A DNA stretch of 64,000 bases from Brachionus plicatilis (GCA_010279815.1 QEOQ01000707.1:696581-760580); one strand, 5' to 3'; shown: positions 25,038 to 38,106, counted from the first letter of the stretch. Notes: generated by a model from the sequence alone, not told the origin. Numbers and translations are program-made.

Positions 25038-25420
25038 TTAAATTCTGTGAAGATTTGATAAAAATATTTTTGATGATGCAGAGATAAAATCCTTGTGTAG
25101 AAAAATGAAAAATTTTGACATTTTACAATCCATAATTAATTCACGCGAAGAAGTTAAGAGACAATAATTTTCGATACGGAGAAGTGGAAAAAATACATTG
25201 AATAAATTGTGGGTAAAGATCATAGGTTAAAAAAAATTGCGTGACAAGATTCAAGTGATTACAAAAGACCAAACGGCAAATAAATTGAGTTGCTAATAGC
25301 GGAGTCAACCCGAATTAAAGAGCATTTAGAGACGGCAGAAAAGTCTGAATTGGTAATTAATAATATCTCAGAAACATGCTGGGATGACAGAATTGAATGG
25401 AATCTTTATTAAATTTTTTA
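25038..25420 (+). pseudogene. Degenerate coding remnant, possibly hAT-type transposase
   Basis: Plus-strand pieces in shifting frames read like protein: FDDAEIKSLCRKMKNFDILQ (from about 25070), then a run ending NISETCWDDRIEWNLY (25360-25412). The last resembles the LSDTRWSxR block of hAT-family transposases, with Cys in place of Arg. Several stops and frameshifts separate the pieces. Low-confidence family call; could be another dead gene. Confidence 0.25.
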
Positions 25421-26269
25421 AATTTTTGAATTTTATTCTTGAAATAAAGTTTTTTAAAAAAATCAATTTTTTGTTGTTATTTCTAATTTGAAAAAAAGAT
25501 AGCTTTCTAAAAAGTTAAGGCAGATATCAATTGATAAATTACTGTTATTATATGGACAATTAAGAATATTTATTTAAGATTTAGGAATGTTTTTATTTTA
25601 GAGTTTTTATCGAACCTAGTGATTGTTCAGCAACTCCAATAAACTGGAGAAGATGCAGTAAAAGCAATATTTGAATTTCAAAAAACTTTAACTCCAAGGA
25701 AATGTTAAGCCTTTATTAAACATTTAAAAAACAAATAATAAAGTAAATATTTATAAAATAAATTTGATTGAAAAGGCAATGAAGCTTGTTATACAAAGAG
25801 ATAGAGATTAGTCAAACTGTTGATTAATTTTTAAAAGTACAAAATATAGTTTTAAGGTTTTGCTTGGTTTTGTGGTAAGCTAATTATGGTTTACCAATTT
25901 TTCACTTACCAGATTTTTGGTTAATCAATTTTGGCTAACCATACATTGGTTAACCTTTTTATTATATCAAAAAACCGTCTGCCAAAAGAGGTTGTTAATC
26001 GGGCCACAAAGTAGTCCGTCAAATAAACGGTCCACAAATTTATGTGGACAATTCCAAAATTTTCGTGGCCATTATCTTTATTTATGTGACCTGGTTAAAA
26101 TCGAAAAATTGCGCATTTAAAAATTTTTGATCAAATTTCATTTTTCAAATTTGATCAAAAATTTTACTTTGCCAAAAAAAATGTATGAAAAAAATGTGTA
26201 AAATTTTTAAAAAATTTCTTTTTTTTCGAAAAATCAAAAATTTAAGAATGCTTTTTTGTTTTAAATTTT
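25421..26269. other. Intergenic with imperfect TTTGATCAAAA palindromes
   Basis: A+T-rich. Repeats of GGTTAACC/GGTTTACC type occur at about 25880-25955, and a TTTGATCAAAA inverted repeat at about 26126-26155. No gene recognised. Confidence 0.35.
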
Positions 26270-26483
26270 TCTAAAAATTTTGAATTTTGAATTGGCCGTT
26301 TTGAATTTTACCAAATTTTACCAAAATTATCTCAAAATCCTGAAAATTCACGTAATTTTTCGTAAAATACCTCTTTTTCACTTTTTGGATTTTACATTAA
26401 TTTACGTAAAATGTGGTAAAATTTGGTTAATTTACGGTGTTTTACGTAATTTTTGGTAAAATACTGTTATCAAATCACCACTG
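26270..26483. mobile_element. One-ended CAGTGGTG MITE remnant
   Basis: The right end reads ...ATCACCACTG followed by TA (26484-26485). On the complement this is CAGTGGTGAT plus TTTTACC/TTACGTAAA-rich sequence. The end and the TTTACGTAAA motif are shared with the complete element at 55044-55481. The left end was not found. Confidence 0.5.
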
Positions 26484-26865
26484 TATACTATCCTTTTTTG
26501 TTAGAACTCTTTATGGAACTTTTTTTTTATGTCTTTGGATATAATTGTCTATGTGGCTTTAAAATTCTAATATATAAATAATAAAAAATTCAATTAAAAA
26601 AATCGACCCGCTATTGATTTCATCAATTGATTGAGTTCGATTGGCAACACTATGTCATGGTTCAAAGAAGCAAATTTTTTTTTAAATATATAAATATTAA
26701 GTTTTTTATTAAATTTATAGCTGTACTATAACAAAAAAATTAAACAAAAATTGTAAATAATCAGTTTCGTGAATTAAAAATCCAAAACAAATTAGCAATT
26801 CCGACTCAATAATGTATATAAATATATATATCATCATAAAAAATTTCAATCATGATTTATTTTTT

Positions 26866-27224
26866 NNNNNNNNNNNNNNNNNNNNNNNNNNNNNNNNNNN
26901 NNNNNNNNNNNNNNNNNNNNNNNNNNNNNNNNNNNNNNNNNNNNNNNNNNNNNNNNNNNNNNNNNNNNNNNNNNNNNNNNNNNNNNNNNNNNNNNNNNNN
27001 NNNNNNNNNNNNNNNNNNNNNNNNNNNNNNNNNNNNNNNNNNNNNNNNNNNNNNNNNNNNNNNNNNNNNNNNNNNNNNNNNNNNNNNNNNNNNNNNNNNN
27101 NNNNNNNNNNNNNNNNNNNNNNNNNNNNNNNNNNNNNNNNNNNNNNNNNNNNNNNNNNNNNNNNNNNNNNNNNNNNNNNNNNNNNNNNNNNNNNNNNNNN
27201 NNNNNNNNNNNNNNNNNNNNNNNN
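26866..27224. other. Assembly gap
   Basis: Run of 359 N. Any reading frame across it is meaningless. It begins about 30 bp past the stop of the AT-hook gene and so hides that gene's 3' UTR. Confidence 1.
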
Positions 27225-27254
27225 CTCAAGTTGAAGGATGAAAATGAGATTTTT

Positions 27255-30200
27255 TTAAATGGGCGGCGGGTGCCATTGAAACTGCGGCACTGAGAACTGA
27301 TTAGCCAAGTAGGAGCTCATGGCAGCTGCTTGTGCCGCGTGAGGATTGTGCGAAAATGCTGCGGCCGCAGCGAACGCGGCCACTGGCGTCTGATTCAAGT
27401 GATGCGCCAGGCTTTGATGTGTGGACGCATTGTACAGACCGGGCGCAGCGGGCGCCGCTTGCGGAAATCTATACTGTTGATTGTTGGCTGTCGGCTGGCC
27501 GTTCACACTCGATTGGCCAGACGCATAGCTTTGATTGTTGTTGTTGTACACATTTTGAGCTCTGGACTCGTAGCCACTGCTGGACGACGATGGCCTGCTC
27601 TGAGAACTTGTCTTGGTATAACTGGCGCCTCCTCCCACTGCCATTTGACTGCCGTGCTGCTGTTGCTGCTGCTGTTGATACTGTTGATGCTGATAGATCC
27701 TTGATTGGTGCTGGCTGGGCGCTGCGTAGTTTTGCGCATAGGTTATCTGAGCCGCTGCGCTCCGACTGTTCACTTGGGCGTAAAAATCGCCGCCTTTCTG
27801 GTAGCTGGTGTACGCTTCGGCGTAGCTTGGCTGTGCTTGACTTGGAGCCAGCTGCTGTTGTTGTTGCTGTTGTTGCTGCTGCTGCTGTAGCTGCGGCTGT
27901 GTTTGTTGCTGCTGCTTGGGAAATAAATTGGAAAAGAGAGAAGAGTGCAGGGCATTGGTGACCGGATTGGTGAGAAGGCTTGGCGACGCGTAATTGCCGC
28001 TTGGGTTGGTATTTGTCTGCACATTGGGCGTCTTAGTGTGACTCGACGACGACGACGAGCTTTTGTGTTTTTTGCTCAGAGATTTTTTGTCGCTTTTGGC
28101 GGCGTTTGCGGACGCGTTCTGCTTGACCGTTGGCTGAAGAGCGGCCGCCGGCTGTATGCCTGACATAAAGTCGCTGTAATGGGCCGAAAAGTGGTTGAGA
28201 TGCGGCAAATTTTTGTTAAGAGAGAACGGGTCGGCGAACGGCAGCGAGCCCAAATAGTTGTTAGTGTTAGACGATGGAGGCGGCGGTGGCGGTGGCGGCG
28301 GCGCGTATATGGCGTGTGTTGACGCATTAGGAGTGGTCGCCGCGGCCGGATACGCGTGTGCTGCGAATGAGCTGGCCGCGTTTGTCGCGTAGCCGTTTGT
28401 AGATTGTTTGGCCTGGTGCATGAAGCTGATGGTGGGCGCGCTCGACTGATCGAAGCTTTTCGAGCTGGGCATCGGCGCTGCGGCCGTCTGATAGACGTTG
28501 GCCGCCTGTTGTGCTGCTAGACTATTGGGCGAGTAGTTGCTGCTGTTGTTGTGATTGGTGCCGAGTAGATTTGAGTTGGAGTTGGACTTGGATCGATTGA
28601 GAGAAGAGTAGTTGGATTGTTGGGAGGCGGGATTTTGGGGTGTGGGCGTACTGGGCGTTGAGTTTACATTGACTCGGTTGGCTTGCGGCGATTGTGAGGT
28701 GTTTAGAACGGAGGAGGCGCGCGGATAAGCCTGCGGACTCGAGTTGGCGTTGATTGTGCTCGCGTAGTAGTTGGCCGCGTATTGGCTATTTTGGCCAAAG
28801 TAGCTTTGATTGTAGCTCGTCTCAACTGATGACGAACGCTGCTGCTGAATTTGATCACCGCCGCTGCTGTTGTTGTTGTTGTTGTTGACGGGCGATATCA
28901 TTTGTGTAGAGGACGACGAAGTGGACGATGTGGACGACGGGTTGATGCTCAGCGATTGTTGATTTTGAGCGGATATTGACGACGATATTGAAGACACGGA
29001 CGACACTGTCGACGGCGGTGTCATTATTATGGGATTGTTTTTTATGATTGTAGCGGTAGCGGTAGCGGTAGTCGTCGAGTTTGTGGAGTTTGTGGAGTGC
29101 ATCATTTGCAGCTCGTTGTTGAGTATTGGATCGTTTTCGAGATCGTAGTGGCTAGGCTGATCGCCGTTGTCCCAATTAAATTGAGAGGTGAGCTCGGCGG
29201 TTTTGTGGTCGTAGGCATGGTCGACCAATTGTTTGTCGTCGGCGTTCGATGTTTGATTGTCTGATGACGAGGTCGAGGACGATCGTTGACACTCGTCTTG
29301 TTTGTGTTCGGCGACACTTTCCATTTGATCAGCGTCCAATTTTGGCTTTTTGCACAAATCGTCTTTGTCGCCGTGTTGGTGGCTTTTGGCGCTGGTGATT
29401 GTGTGATTGTGGTGGTCGGCGGCGGCAAACGGGTCCTCTTCGAACGGAATCTCGAACCGGGTCAAGCCGGCGTACTCGGTGCTGTTGGCTGCGGCGGCGC
29501 CGTTCGACTGGTGACCGCTCTGGCCCGACTGATGTTGACTGCTTTGTTTTTTGACGGACTTGGGCCGGCCGCGCTTCCGCTTTTCGCCGCTCTCGCCACT
29601 CATCGACTTGTCGGACGTGTTGGCCAACTCGTCGTCCGCCTCTTCGTCCACTTTCACCCGTTTCATTGAGCTTTTGGACGCCGGTGCGTTTATGTTGGTG
29701 CGCGACCGCTTCCGGTTCAAGCTGCTCAATGAAGCTATGGTCAACTCTTCGTGCTCCTCGTTGTCCGTGTCGTTTTTATCGGACGCGGACGCCGCCGCCG
29801 CCGCCGCCAAATCGTACTCAAAATCACACACCGACTCTTTGTGCTGTTTGTTTGTGTCCACTTGCAGCTGTTTGTTGTCGACCAGCTGCTGGAATGTTTC
29901 GGTCAAAAAATTTGAATTTTCGTCTTCGTCCGGCTTCACTGTCGTCGACTCGCATTTTGTCCGCTCACCGGTTTTGTTTTTGGCCGACGAGGACGGCGGC
30001 GGCGGCTTGGGCGGCCGGCCGCGTTTCTTCACCGTCTGATGATTGTCCGGCTTGAGGGGAGTGCGCGGCACCGCTTTTGTCTTTGGTTTTTTCGAGTCGA
30101 CCAGCTCGAACATGTCGTCGTCGTCGCCGTCGTCGTCGTTTTGGTCCGAGTCGGACAGTGACGTCGATTTTGTCTTATCGGGGACGGCGATCGGCTTGGG

Positions 30201-31938
30201 CGCCAGCTTGGTCTTTTTGGCGATGACGGGCGTGTTCAAACTGGCCGTCTTGGCGATCATGTTGCTAATTGACAAATTTGAGGATGTGTCCGACGATGCA
30301 GACAAATTTTGTGTCGCCGTCTCCTCTAACAAGTCGAGCAAAAAGTCTTTTGACTTGGACGGCTGTTCGATTTGATCGAGCACTTTGTCCAATTCGTTCG
30401 GCTCAAATTTGAGCTTGTCTTTTGACGACGAAGGCTTGGGCAAAATTTTTTTCTTCGGACTCGACGTCTTAATGCTCTCGACACTTTTTTTGTTCTCGAC
30501 GGTGTGTTTGGAGCCGGCCGATTCGTCGATTTGAAAAAATTGCTCCAGCGACGGCATGCTCACCACTTCGCTTGCCGATTTGTCCGCTTCTTTTTTGTGC
30601 GTCAACGCCGCCTCGAACTCCACTGCCATCAAATTAGTGTCGATGAGATTTAAATTTTCGGTTTTGGCTTTGGCCGTCGTGCACTCTTTACTCTTCGTGA
30701 CCTTGACCTTTTTGTCAAGTTCGACCGCTGTCACTTTTTTTGGATTTCTAGTGATGGCCACTTTGCCCACCGGTTGCTTAGCAACGGGCATGGCCACCAG
30801 ACTGAATTGCGAGTCGGTCGCACCACTGCTGGTCTGACCGGGCGACAAAGTACCGCCAATCGAGTGAAACTCGTTGGGGCTGAATATCATGGAGGCGGCC
30901 TTGGACAATATATCGTTTGACTCGTGCTCTGTGCTCAGCTTGATCGGCTGCACTAGACTGATTGGCTTGGGCGCCACCGGCTGAATGGCTACTTTGCTGC
31001 TCGGCTGGCACACGGGCTTGGGTCGGATTTCGCGCGGTTTTTTAGCGCCATTGGCGACCGCGGCCATCGCCGCTGCTTGCTTAGCGGGCTCGGGCACCGG
31101 CGCAATCGGTTTGACTGGTGGTGCGGGCAACGGCGGCGGCGCAGGTGGCGGGATCGCTTTTGTCTTGACGGGCTGTCGCGGCTTCAGAGGCTTCTTGGCC
31201 GCTGGCTGCTTGGCCACAGGCAGCTTGGGGTTGGAGGTGATGACGGGAACGAGCTGGCCGTTGGAAATGATGTAGGCGGTGGGGTTGGGCGCGATCGGCT
31301 TGTTAGGCGAGGCTTTTTTGGCCGGCGATTGTTTCAGCAGTGAGCCGAGCTCGAGGTCTGTGGTGGCAGGGGCGGCGGTGTTGGCGGTGTTGGCGGAGGC
31401 GGCCGGTTCGGTGCAGGACGACGAGGCCGTGCTCGAGCTGGAGGCCGCGCTCGTCTTGGACATGGGCGGCACTAGGATGGCCGTGCCCGACGACGTTATG
31501 ATGAAGCCGCCTTGGTTTATGTTGGGTATGGAGTTGAGCGGCGCTTTTGGCTGGCTGGGCTTGGCCTGGTCGTCGCTGGTCGACTCGTTGAGCGACGTGT
31601 CTTTTGACGACGACGAGTTGTTCAAGTTGGACGACGACGAGAGCTTTTTTTCCAGCTCCGAGTTGCGCTGCTCGAGCAGCATTATTTTTTCCTTGAGCAG
31701 CTCTAGTTCGCCTTTTTGATCTGTTTTTTTTTTAATAAATAAAAAAATTTTAAAAAAAATTTTTTTTTTTTTTTCTTGTCATTTATTTACTCATAGATTC
31801 CTTGAATTTTTGCAGTTGTTCGAATACGGAGCTGATTAGCGATGATTGGTCGGCGGCGCCCGCCGAACTGGACATTAGATCGGCGAGGGCGCCTGACACG
31901 TTGCCCTCGCTCGGTTTCTCCTTGAAGCTTGACGACAT
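27255..31938 (-). CDS. Large disordered AT-hook, Gln/Ser/Ala-rich protein, family unknown
   Basis: Two exons (31791-31938 and 27255-31720, phase 1 junction) encode 1537 aa. The ATG at 31936-31938 starts MSSSFKEK. A coiled coil or leucine-zipper-like stretch spans about aa 35-80 (FEQLQKFKES ... ELELLKEKIMLLEQRNSELE) across the splice. There are Pro/Lys-rich basic regions, two AT-hook cores (KKRGRPPK at about 614-621; KRGRPKS at about 765-771), an acidic run before the first, poly-Ala, poly-Pro, NNNNNN and poly-Gln tracts, and a C-terminus rich in Ala/Gln/Tyr. This pattern suggests a nuclear DNA-binding regulator or coactivator, by inference. I could not assign a family; a degenerate relative of large bHLH-zipper or coactivator proteins is possible. 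G+C is far higher than in the surroundings. Opposite-strand frames here are shadows. Confidence 0.83.
27655..27915 (-). repeat. CAG/CAA repeats encoding poly-Gln
   Basis: Mixed CAG/CAA codon runs encode two Gln tracts (around 27655-27690 and 27850-27915). Codon mixing limits slippage. A GCC run encoding Ala at about 29788-29810 and a hexanucleotide run encoding alternating Thr-Ala at about 29050-29075 are similar low-complexity expansions. Confidence 0.8.
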
Positions 31939-32983
31939 TTTACTTTACTTTCATAGCGAACAAACAAAAATCGGATCACTCGATCACTTCGCATGGACTC
32001 ATTACGTTTTTTTAAAACAAACAAATGAGAGATACAAATCTGCAAAACAAAATTAAGTGTCATTAATTAGCCATGGACAGACAGACAGACATACACACAC
32101 ACAAAGAGATACATGGAGAGAGAGAGAGAGAGACGTGGGTTTAGTTAAGTAGCTCACACATGTAGAATTAATTAGAGCACAGGTTAGTCAATAGACAGGT
32201 ATATAAATATGGATATGTGTGAGTGTGGAGAGGGCTGGATTTATTGGCCGGACTAGGGCAAATATTCATTGACCGTCATTTTTGTTTTAGATTAGTTTGG
32301 TGTCGGATTGTAGATTGACATCGTAGGGATTTGTGTAGCGCGATGAAACGTTTTAGGAAAACGAAATTTAATAGTTATCATAATAAATTAGGAATACTTT
32401 TTTTTATATTTTTTGTTAATTTATAATTTTTGTTAGCTGGCAATTATGCTCTTCGACAGAATCATTCACTCACTCGCTCACTCTTCACTCTCATACACAT
32501 ACGATCAAATGGAAAATAAAAATTAATTAAAGAATTTTATTTTGTTTTCAGTACAACTTAAATTCATAATTTATTCGCCATTATTCTAATTCAACGAGCA
32601 AATTGTTCAAATGCTGAAATATTTTTGTCGTATTCGAAAGATCACTGCTCAAGCCATTCAATTTTCATACTTTCTCTCTCTCTCTCTCTTATTTTGATTT
32701 TAATTTTATAAATTATCTCTTTATCTGTTCTCCTCTCACGTATGTAGCTCATTTTTTTTGCTCGATAATAAAATTTTCATTCAAATTTAGTCTGATTAAG
32801 TGCACTCCGGGTTCAAATTACTTAATCTTGAATAAACAAATTTTTTTTTAAAATTTAATTTATCTAATAAAAATTAATAACAAAATTTCGTATTTATTTT
32901 TTTGTCTCCAAGTCAGAAACAATTGAAAAAAATATAACACATTTGGTTTAAAATGTTGGACAAATTTAATTCAAATATACAAA
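31939..32983. other. Probable promoter/5' region of the AT-hook gene with microsatellites
   Basis: Upstream of the minus-strand start. Contains GACA, CA and GA runs at about 32077-32133 and a CT run at about 32671-32689. Base composition grades from the G+C-rich gene to the A+T-rich surroundings. No TATA or initiator can be called with confidence. Confidence 0.4.
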
Positions 32984-33330
32984 ATTTTAAAAGGTTTTGA
33001 AAAAGTATCTTTAACTAATGGAATCAATTTCGCTTGTAGTGTCAAAAGCCTAAGAAGACCACATGACGATAGACTGGTCCGAGAAATAAATCGCAGAGGC
33101 TCTTTAAGATATAATTTCTTAACAAATCGCTGCGTAAAATTATGGAATAGCTTATCAGTTAATGCTGTTAGTGCGCAAACAATAAATAGCTTCAAAGCAG
33201 TCATTGGCAATGAAGTTTTTGGAATGGTGAAAAGCAAAGTCTGCCAAAGCCTTAGTTTGTAAGGCTAAACGCTTTTGAGCGTTAGTATAGATAGAAATAT
33301 CTATACTGCAGATACTACTACTACTACTAA
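32984..33330 (+). mobile_element. LINE 3' end with hairpins and ACT tail
   Basis: The plus strand reads the C-terminus of a jockey/CR1-like ORF2 protein (RRPHDDRLVREINRRGSLRY, then NFLTNRCVKLWNSL and NSFKAVIGNEVF), with a stop at 33260-33262. After the stop come two small stem-loops (AACGC...GCGTT; TATAGATAG...CTATCTATA-like) and a 3' tail of ACT trinucleotides at about 33313-33328. 5'-truncated copy, as usual for LINEs. The minus-strand frame over it is a shadow. Confidence 0.72.
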
Positions 33331-36300
33331 ATTTTTAAACAATTTAAAGTATTGTCAAATTTGGAATAAAAAAATTGAAAAACTCAATCAACTTTTTTGT
33401 CAAAGCCCACATTTTGTTCTGTATATACTACGAAAATACTCTGCGCAAAGTTAACCCTATTGTAGGGACTTTTCTTTTATCTATTGCTATTGGGGTCATG
33501 TAGGCTATGAAAATGTGATCATTTTGAAAAAAAATTAATCAACCTTGAATAATTGTTTCTTTATTTGAAATTTTAAAATATTTATTTAATATTGAATTTA
33601 AACAAAACGTTTAATTTCGATTTTTATAAAAGTATGATTTTTTGCAAAAAAAAATTAAATTCACTTCAAAATTAATACACTCAAAGAAACGACCCAAGAA
33701 GCTAAATTAGCTGCTAATAAATCCTTAAGCAAACACAGAAATATTTTTTTTAAACTTTTTTTTATAAATCGAGGCTAAAATGCTTTTTTTCTAAAGATTT
33801 AAATATTCTTTAAATATCTCGATCTTTTGTAATTAAAGATTTTTAAATCACAAAACAAAATTTCCTTTTTTAAGCTCTTATTTGATAACAAAAAATACTA
33901 AATGATCACATGCATTGATTTGACCAAATATTTAAGAAATTAGATACAAATTAATAAATATTAGTTTTGTCAACCTTTTTATTTACTAAAGTAGATTCAA
34001 AAACTTTGAAGATGATACCACCAATGCCACCACCAATCCGTTTGCCAACACTATTTTATAGATTAAAATGAAATTTTTCTTTATTTCAATTTTCAAAGTC
34101 AGAATTAGAATAATTTTTAAATTTTTTAGTTTCATTTGAGTAAGAAACCTTTTCTAGTACTTCTCTTCAAAAATAGAATGTTTTAATTTTTAGAAAAAAA
34201 AACATGATATAATTTTCTGTTTATCTTGTTCAAAATATTTTGAAAATTTGAAATTGATCATAAAAAATATATTCAAATTTAAAAAATAATTTTTGTTGTA
34301 AAATTTTTGTCCTAGATTTTAATTTATCAAAAAAAAGGAACATTTTTATCCAATTTGTATTGAATTTCACTTATTCGTTTATCTATCTATTTTGTGGAGC
34401 AAATAATGAATTTCTTTTTTTTCATTGTAAAATATTTGCTAAGATTAAAATAATAATAATTGTTTGCTAAATATTAATGATAATAAATGGAACAGTGAGT
34501 GACAAAGATGTCTGTCAATTACATATATTGTATATCTAATATAACTTAATTTTATAATTCCTTCCAATTTGATCGTTTCAAATTCGGCCAAATGTGAATA
34601 GTGTTTACAATAAAAGCGATACGTTCATGCCAAAAAATGCAACAATTTACAGTTATCTTTCCTTGGGTACAGAAAAAAATTCAAATTTTAAAACTTTTTT
34701 TAATTAATTTTTCCTTGATTTGTGAAATTAAATACAAAAGACATCTCAAAAGAATGATAATTTCTATTAAACAAAATATTAGCTCTCAATTTTGTTAAAA
34801 TCTGCTTGTCACAAAATGTGCTTTAACTCGAATGCAGAATTTAAATTCATGCTAAGTTAGCACAATTTTTGCAGACAATAACTAAAACTGCAAAAATATT
34901 TAACCCGCTCTGCTGAATTTACAGACCTAATTTATGATTACTAGAAAAAAAGTTAAACGATTGTTTGAAGCTAACTTCACAAAACCTTTATCTTTTTTCA
35001 AAAAAGTTGCTAAAATTTACTGATTTGAAGCAATCGAATTGGCAAAAATTTTCAATACTTGGACAAAAAAAATGCTTATCCTGCTTTTTAAATTCTTTAA
35101 AATAATATTTTTTTAAATTTTTTTGTCGGACTTGAATTTACATCTTGATCATTTTAATTAAAATAAATAATTTAATTTTTCAACGTGTTATATTGGCTGT
35201 GCTAGTTATACTATTTGATACTTCGTTCAAATTTTATTTAGAAACTCTACATACAAATTAAATTTGAGTGACACAAAGATTGTAAAATTTAAAAAATCAT
35301 TGCTTACTTTATTTAAAAAACTTATTATATAACTAAAATTAAAATAATTCTATATTTTTAAATAATAGATGTCATATTTTGTTTTAGACCTGGATTGATA
35401 AAAAAAAATCCTTTTAAGATCCCAAAAATTGAAATCTTTAAAAATTTTGTAATTTCTAAAATTAATAATAAATTATTTATTTCGCATTTTATTGTTGACT
35501 TTAAATGAAAAATCTCTGCATTTTATTCAAAATTGTAATTTATAATCACACATTATACAATCTTTATCTTGCTAAGATGAGGTTCAAGTCTTTTTCTGGG
35601 ATAATAAATTAAAATAAAAGCTAATCATGCTCTTACTTTCTAAAATTGTTTTGTTGGAAGCTTTTTAAAAAATTCCTTTTTCCTTCTTCCGTTCTTGCTG
35701 TTTTGCATAATAAGCATCAAATTTAATGGAACTAATTGACTAGCTTTAGTAACGAAAAATTAAATAAAAAGTACAAATGATCGTTGTTTAGAAAAAATAT
35801 TTTTGAATAGTTTTCAAAAATGATGATTATTTAAATAAAATTTGAACATCCAAATCCAATTAATGAATTAATTTATCTTGAAACAAACATCATACTGGAT
35901 AAAAATATCAGTCCTTAATAACAAAATTTTGATAAACTGAAACTAGAAATTTTATAACCGAAAATTACTTATTGGCAAAATAATTTAATTAGCTTATTGA
36001 GACATAAAATATAACAATTTCACCTCTATATTTATAAAAAAAGATTTAAAATTTCATTTTTCTAAATTAATATTGTTAGTTTGTTTTTCTTTTTAATTTA
36101 ACCACTCTTACTTGAATCTATTTTCAATTAAAGTTGACGTCAACCCTGAGAGCTTATCTTTTAATTTCAAGTTAAAATTTAATTATTTCATTTAAAAATG
36201 GCTTGAAAATACAGGAAGAAACTAAATTTAAATTTTTGAAATTTTTAATATTTATTAAATTGGTAGCGTAGGCAACAAGATAAGAATTTTTTTCGTGAAT

Positions 36301-38030
36301 TCAAATTAACCAGGTGACTAAAGAACGACCTGAATGGTATTTTAAAAAATAAGTATTATATGTTCTAGAAACAAAATATTTTTTTGTAATTACTCAATGT
36401 AAATAATATTCTTACATTTGCTATAATTTATTCAAATCTTAAAATTTGACAACTAAAATAAAAAAAAGTTAATATTATTTAAAAAAAAATTATCCGTGTA
36501 CTCTTAAATTATAATAACAATCATTAAATTAAAGATTATATCTCAACTAACAAATTTTTTGACAACTGATTAAACTGAAACTGAACCGGTTTAAAAACAT
36601 ATTCAAAAGCAAAATCATTTTTCTATATTACCTTTGTTTAGTAAGTATTCAAGCTTCTACTATTTTTATAATAGATAAAATTCGAATTTCAATCTTTTAA
36701 ACTTTTTTGCTCTGAATTACTTGGTAAGCCGTTAAATTTAAGTTAAGTTTACAAAAAAGAAAAGCATAATTTAATAGAGGAAAATAAAATATTAAAATTA
36801 AGAGAAGCAGAGATATAGTTAAGCACAAAATAAATTAGGACGACTCTTTGATTAAAAATACTACATAAATTAATGGTTTTACAAAACTAGTTTACTTTTC
36901 ACATTACTTGCATAGTTTGTTAATTTTGACTTGATATACTTTTAAAATACTAGACTTAATAAAATTTGTCAAAATTCGACAATAAATGTCCAAAAGAACT
37001 TTAAAGTGATTTTTTTGATTATTAGGAAAATTATGTTTAAGATAATTTATACACTAAAATTAAAGATTCTTTCTTGATTAAATTTGCAAATGATCAATAG
37101 ATTTATATCTAAAAAAATTTTGAAAATTAAGAAACAAATTAGTTGTAAAATATCTTTGCAATGCATTAATTGAAAATTCCATAATTAAACTTAAATTATT
37201 TGATAGTTAAAATTCTTAATTCAAAAAAAATTCTTAAAACTATATTTAAATTTAGTCCTATTGGTCTTTAATTGAATCCAAAATTAGAACCAAAATTTTT
37301 GCTATTTTAAAAAAAATGATACTTTTAATTGATATCTTTTGAATGAGGATATTTTTATAGCAGATTTTTAAAATATCATATTTTTACTTGAAATTAATTA
37401 AACTAGTCGTTTCTAAAAATAAATAAAAATATGAATCTAGAATAATTTGATCAATGAAATAAAATGCATAAATTTTATCGATTAAATCGATAAAAACATT
37501 AACAAAGATTTATTTTTAAAATTATTTATCTCAAATCTATCAAATCAAAACTAACCTTACTTAAAATTTTAAATAATACTTTTAAAATTTTTTCTAAGAA
37601 ATACTTTAGAATTGAATGTCTGAACTAAGTAATTTTTATTTAAATATCTATCGATAAATATTAGAAAAAAAGTTTTCAGGTCATTTTATTTACCACTATT
37701 TATTTAGATAAAGTAAGTTGATATTTAACCAAAATATTTATTTAACTAAAAGTCTAAATGAATAAACTCACCGTTAAGTTAAGTTTCAAAAACAAATCTC
37801 AAAATTAAATAAAAATTATTTAAAATTTTTGAGTTTTTATTTTAATTTATTTGAAAAAGCATATTATTCATATTCCTCATTAGAAACAAAATTCTTGACA
37901 AAGTCTTCTCAAAAATACGGAAGAAAGTTGTAATTCAGAGTTTTTATTTTAATAAAAAAATGAGATATTTTTTAAATCCCTTGATTTAATCAACTTCCTA
38001 CTAATATTAATGTTACTAAATTTTAATGCA
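33331..38030. other. Gene-poor A+T-rich region
   Basis: No gene recognised. A segment at about 34900-35000 (tgctgaatttacag ... agctaacttcac) resembles one arm of the GTGAAGTT MITE at 58162-58516, so a decayed copy is likely. Confidence 0.4.
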
Positions 38031-38106
38031 TCTAGCTATCATAGATGTCTTCCTAGCAAGACGTCTCCGCAAGTAGCTTATTTTTACTATTATTATTATT
38101 ATTATA
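38031..38106 (+). repeat. Hairpin plus ATT microsatellite, LINE-tail-like
   Basis: A short stem-loop region (AGACGTCT palindrome) followed by ATT repeats at about 38084-38104. The layout parallels the hairpin plus trinucleotide tail of the LINE end at 33263-33330. No coding remnant precedes it. Confidence 0.35.

Noticed and set aside
26812..27241. Open frames across the N run
   Set aside because: They consist of unknown bases; this is an assembly gap.
27330..31719. Many open frames on the plus strand and other minus frames over the AT-hook gene
   Set aside because: Shadows of a G+C-rich, low-complexity coding exon; the minus frame with the in-phase first exon is the only one with domain-like features.
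32971..33237. 88-aa minus-strand open frame
   Set aside because: Shadow of the plus-strand LINE ORF2 end, which carries the recognisable motifs.
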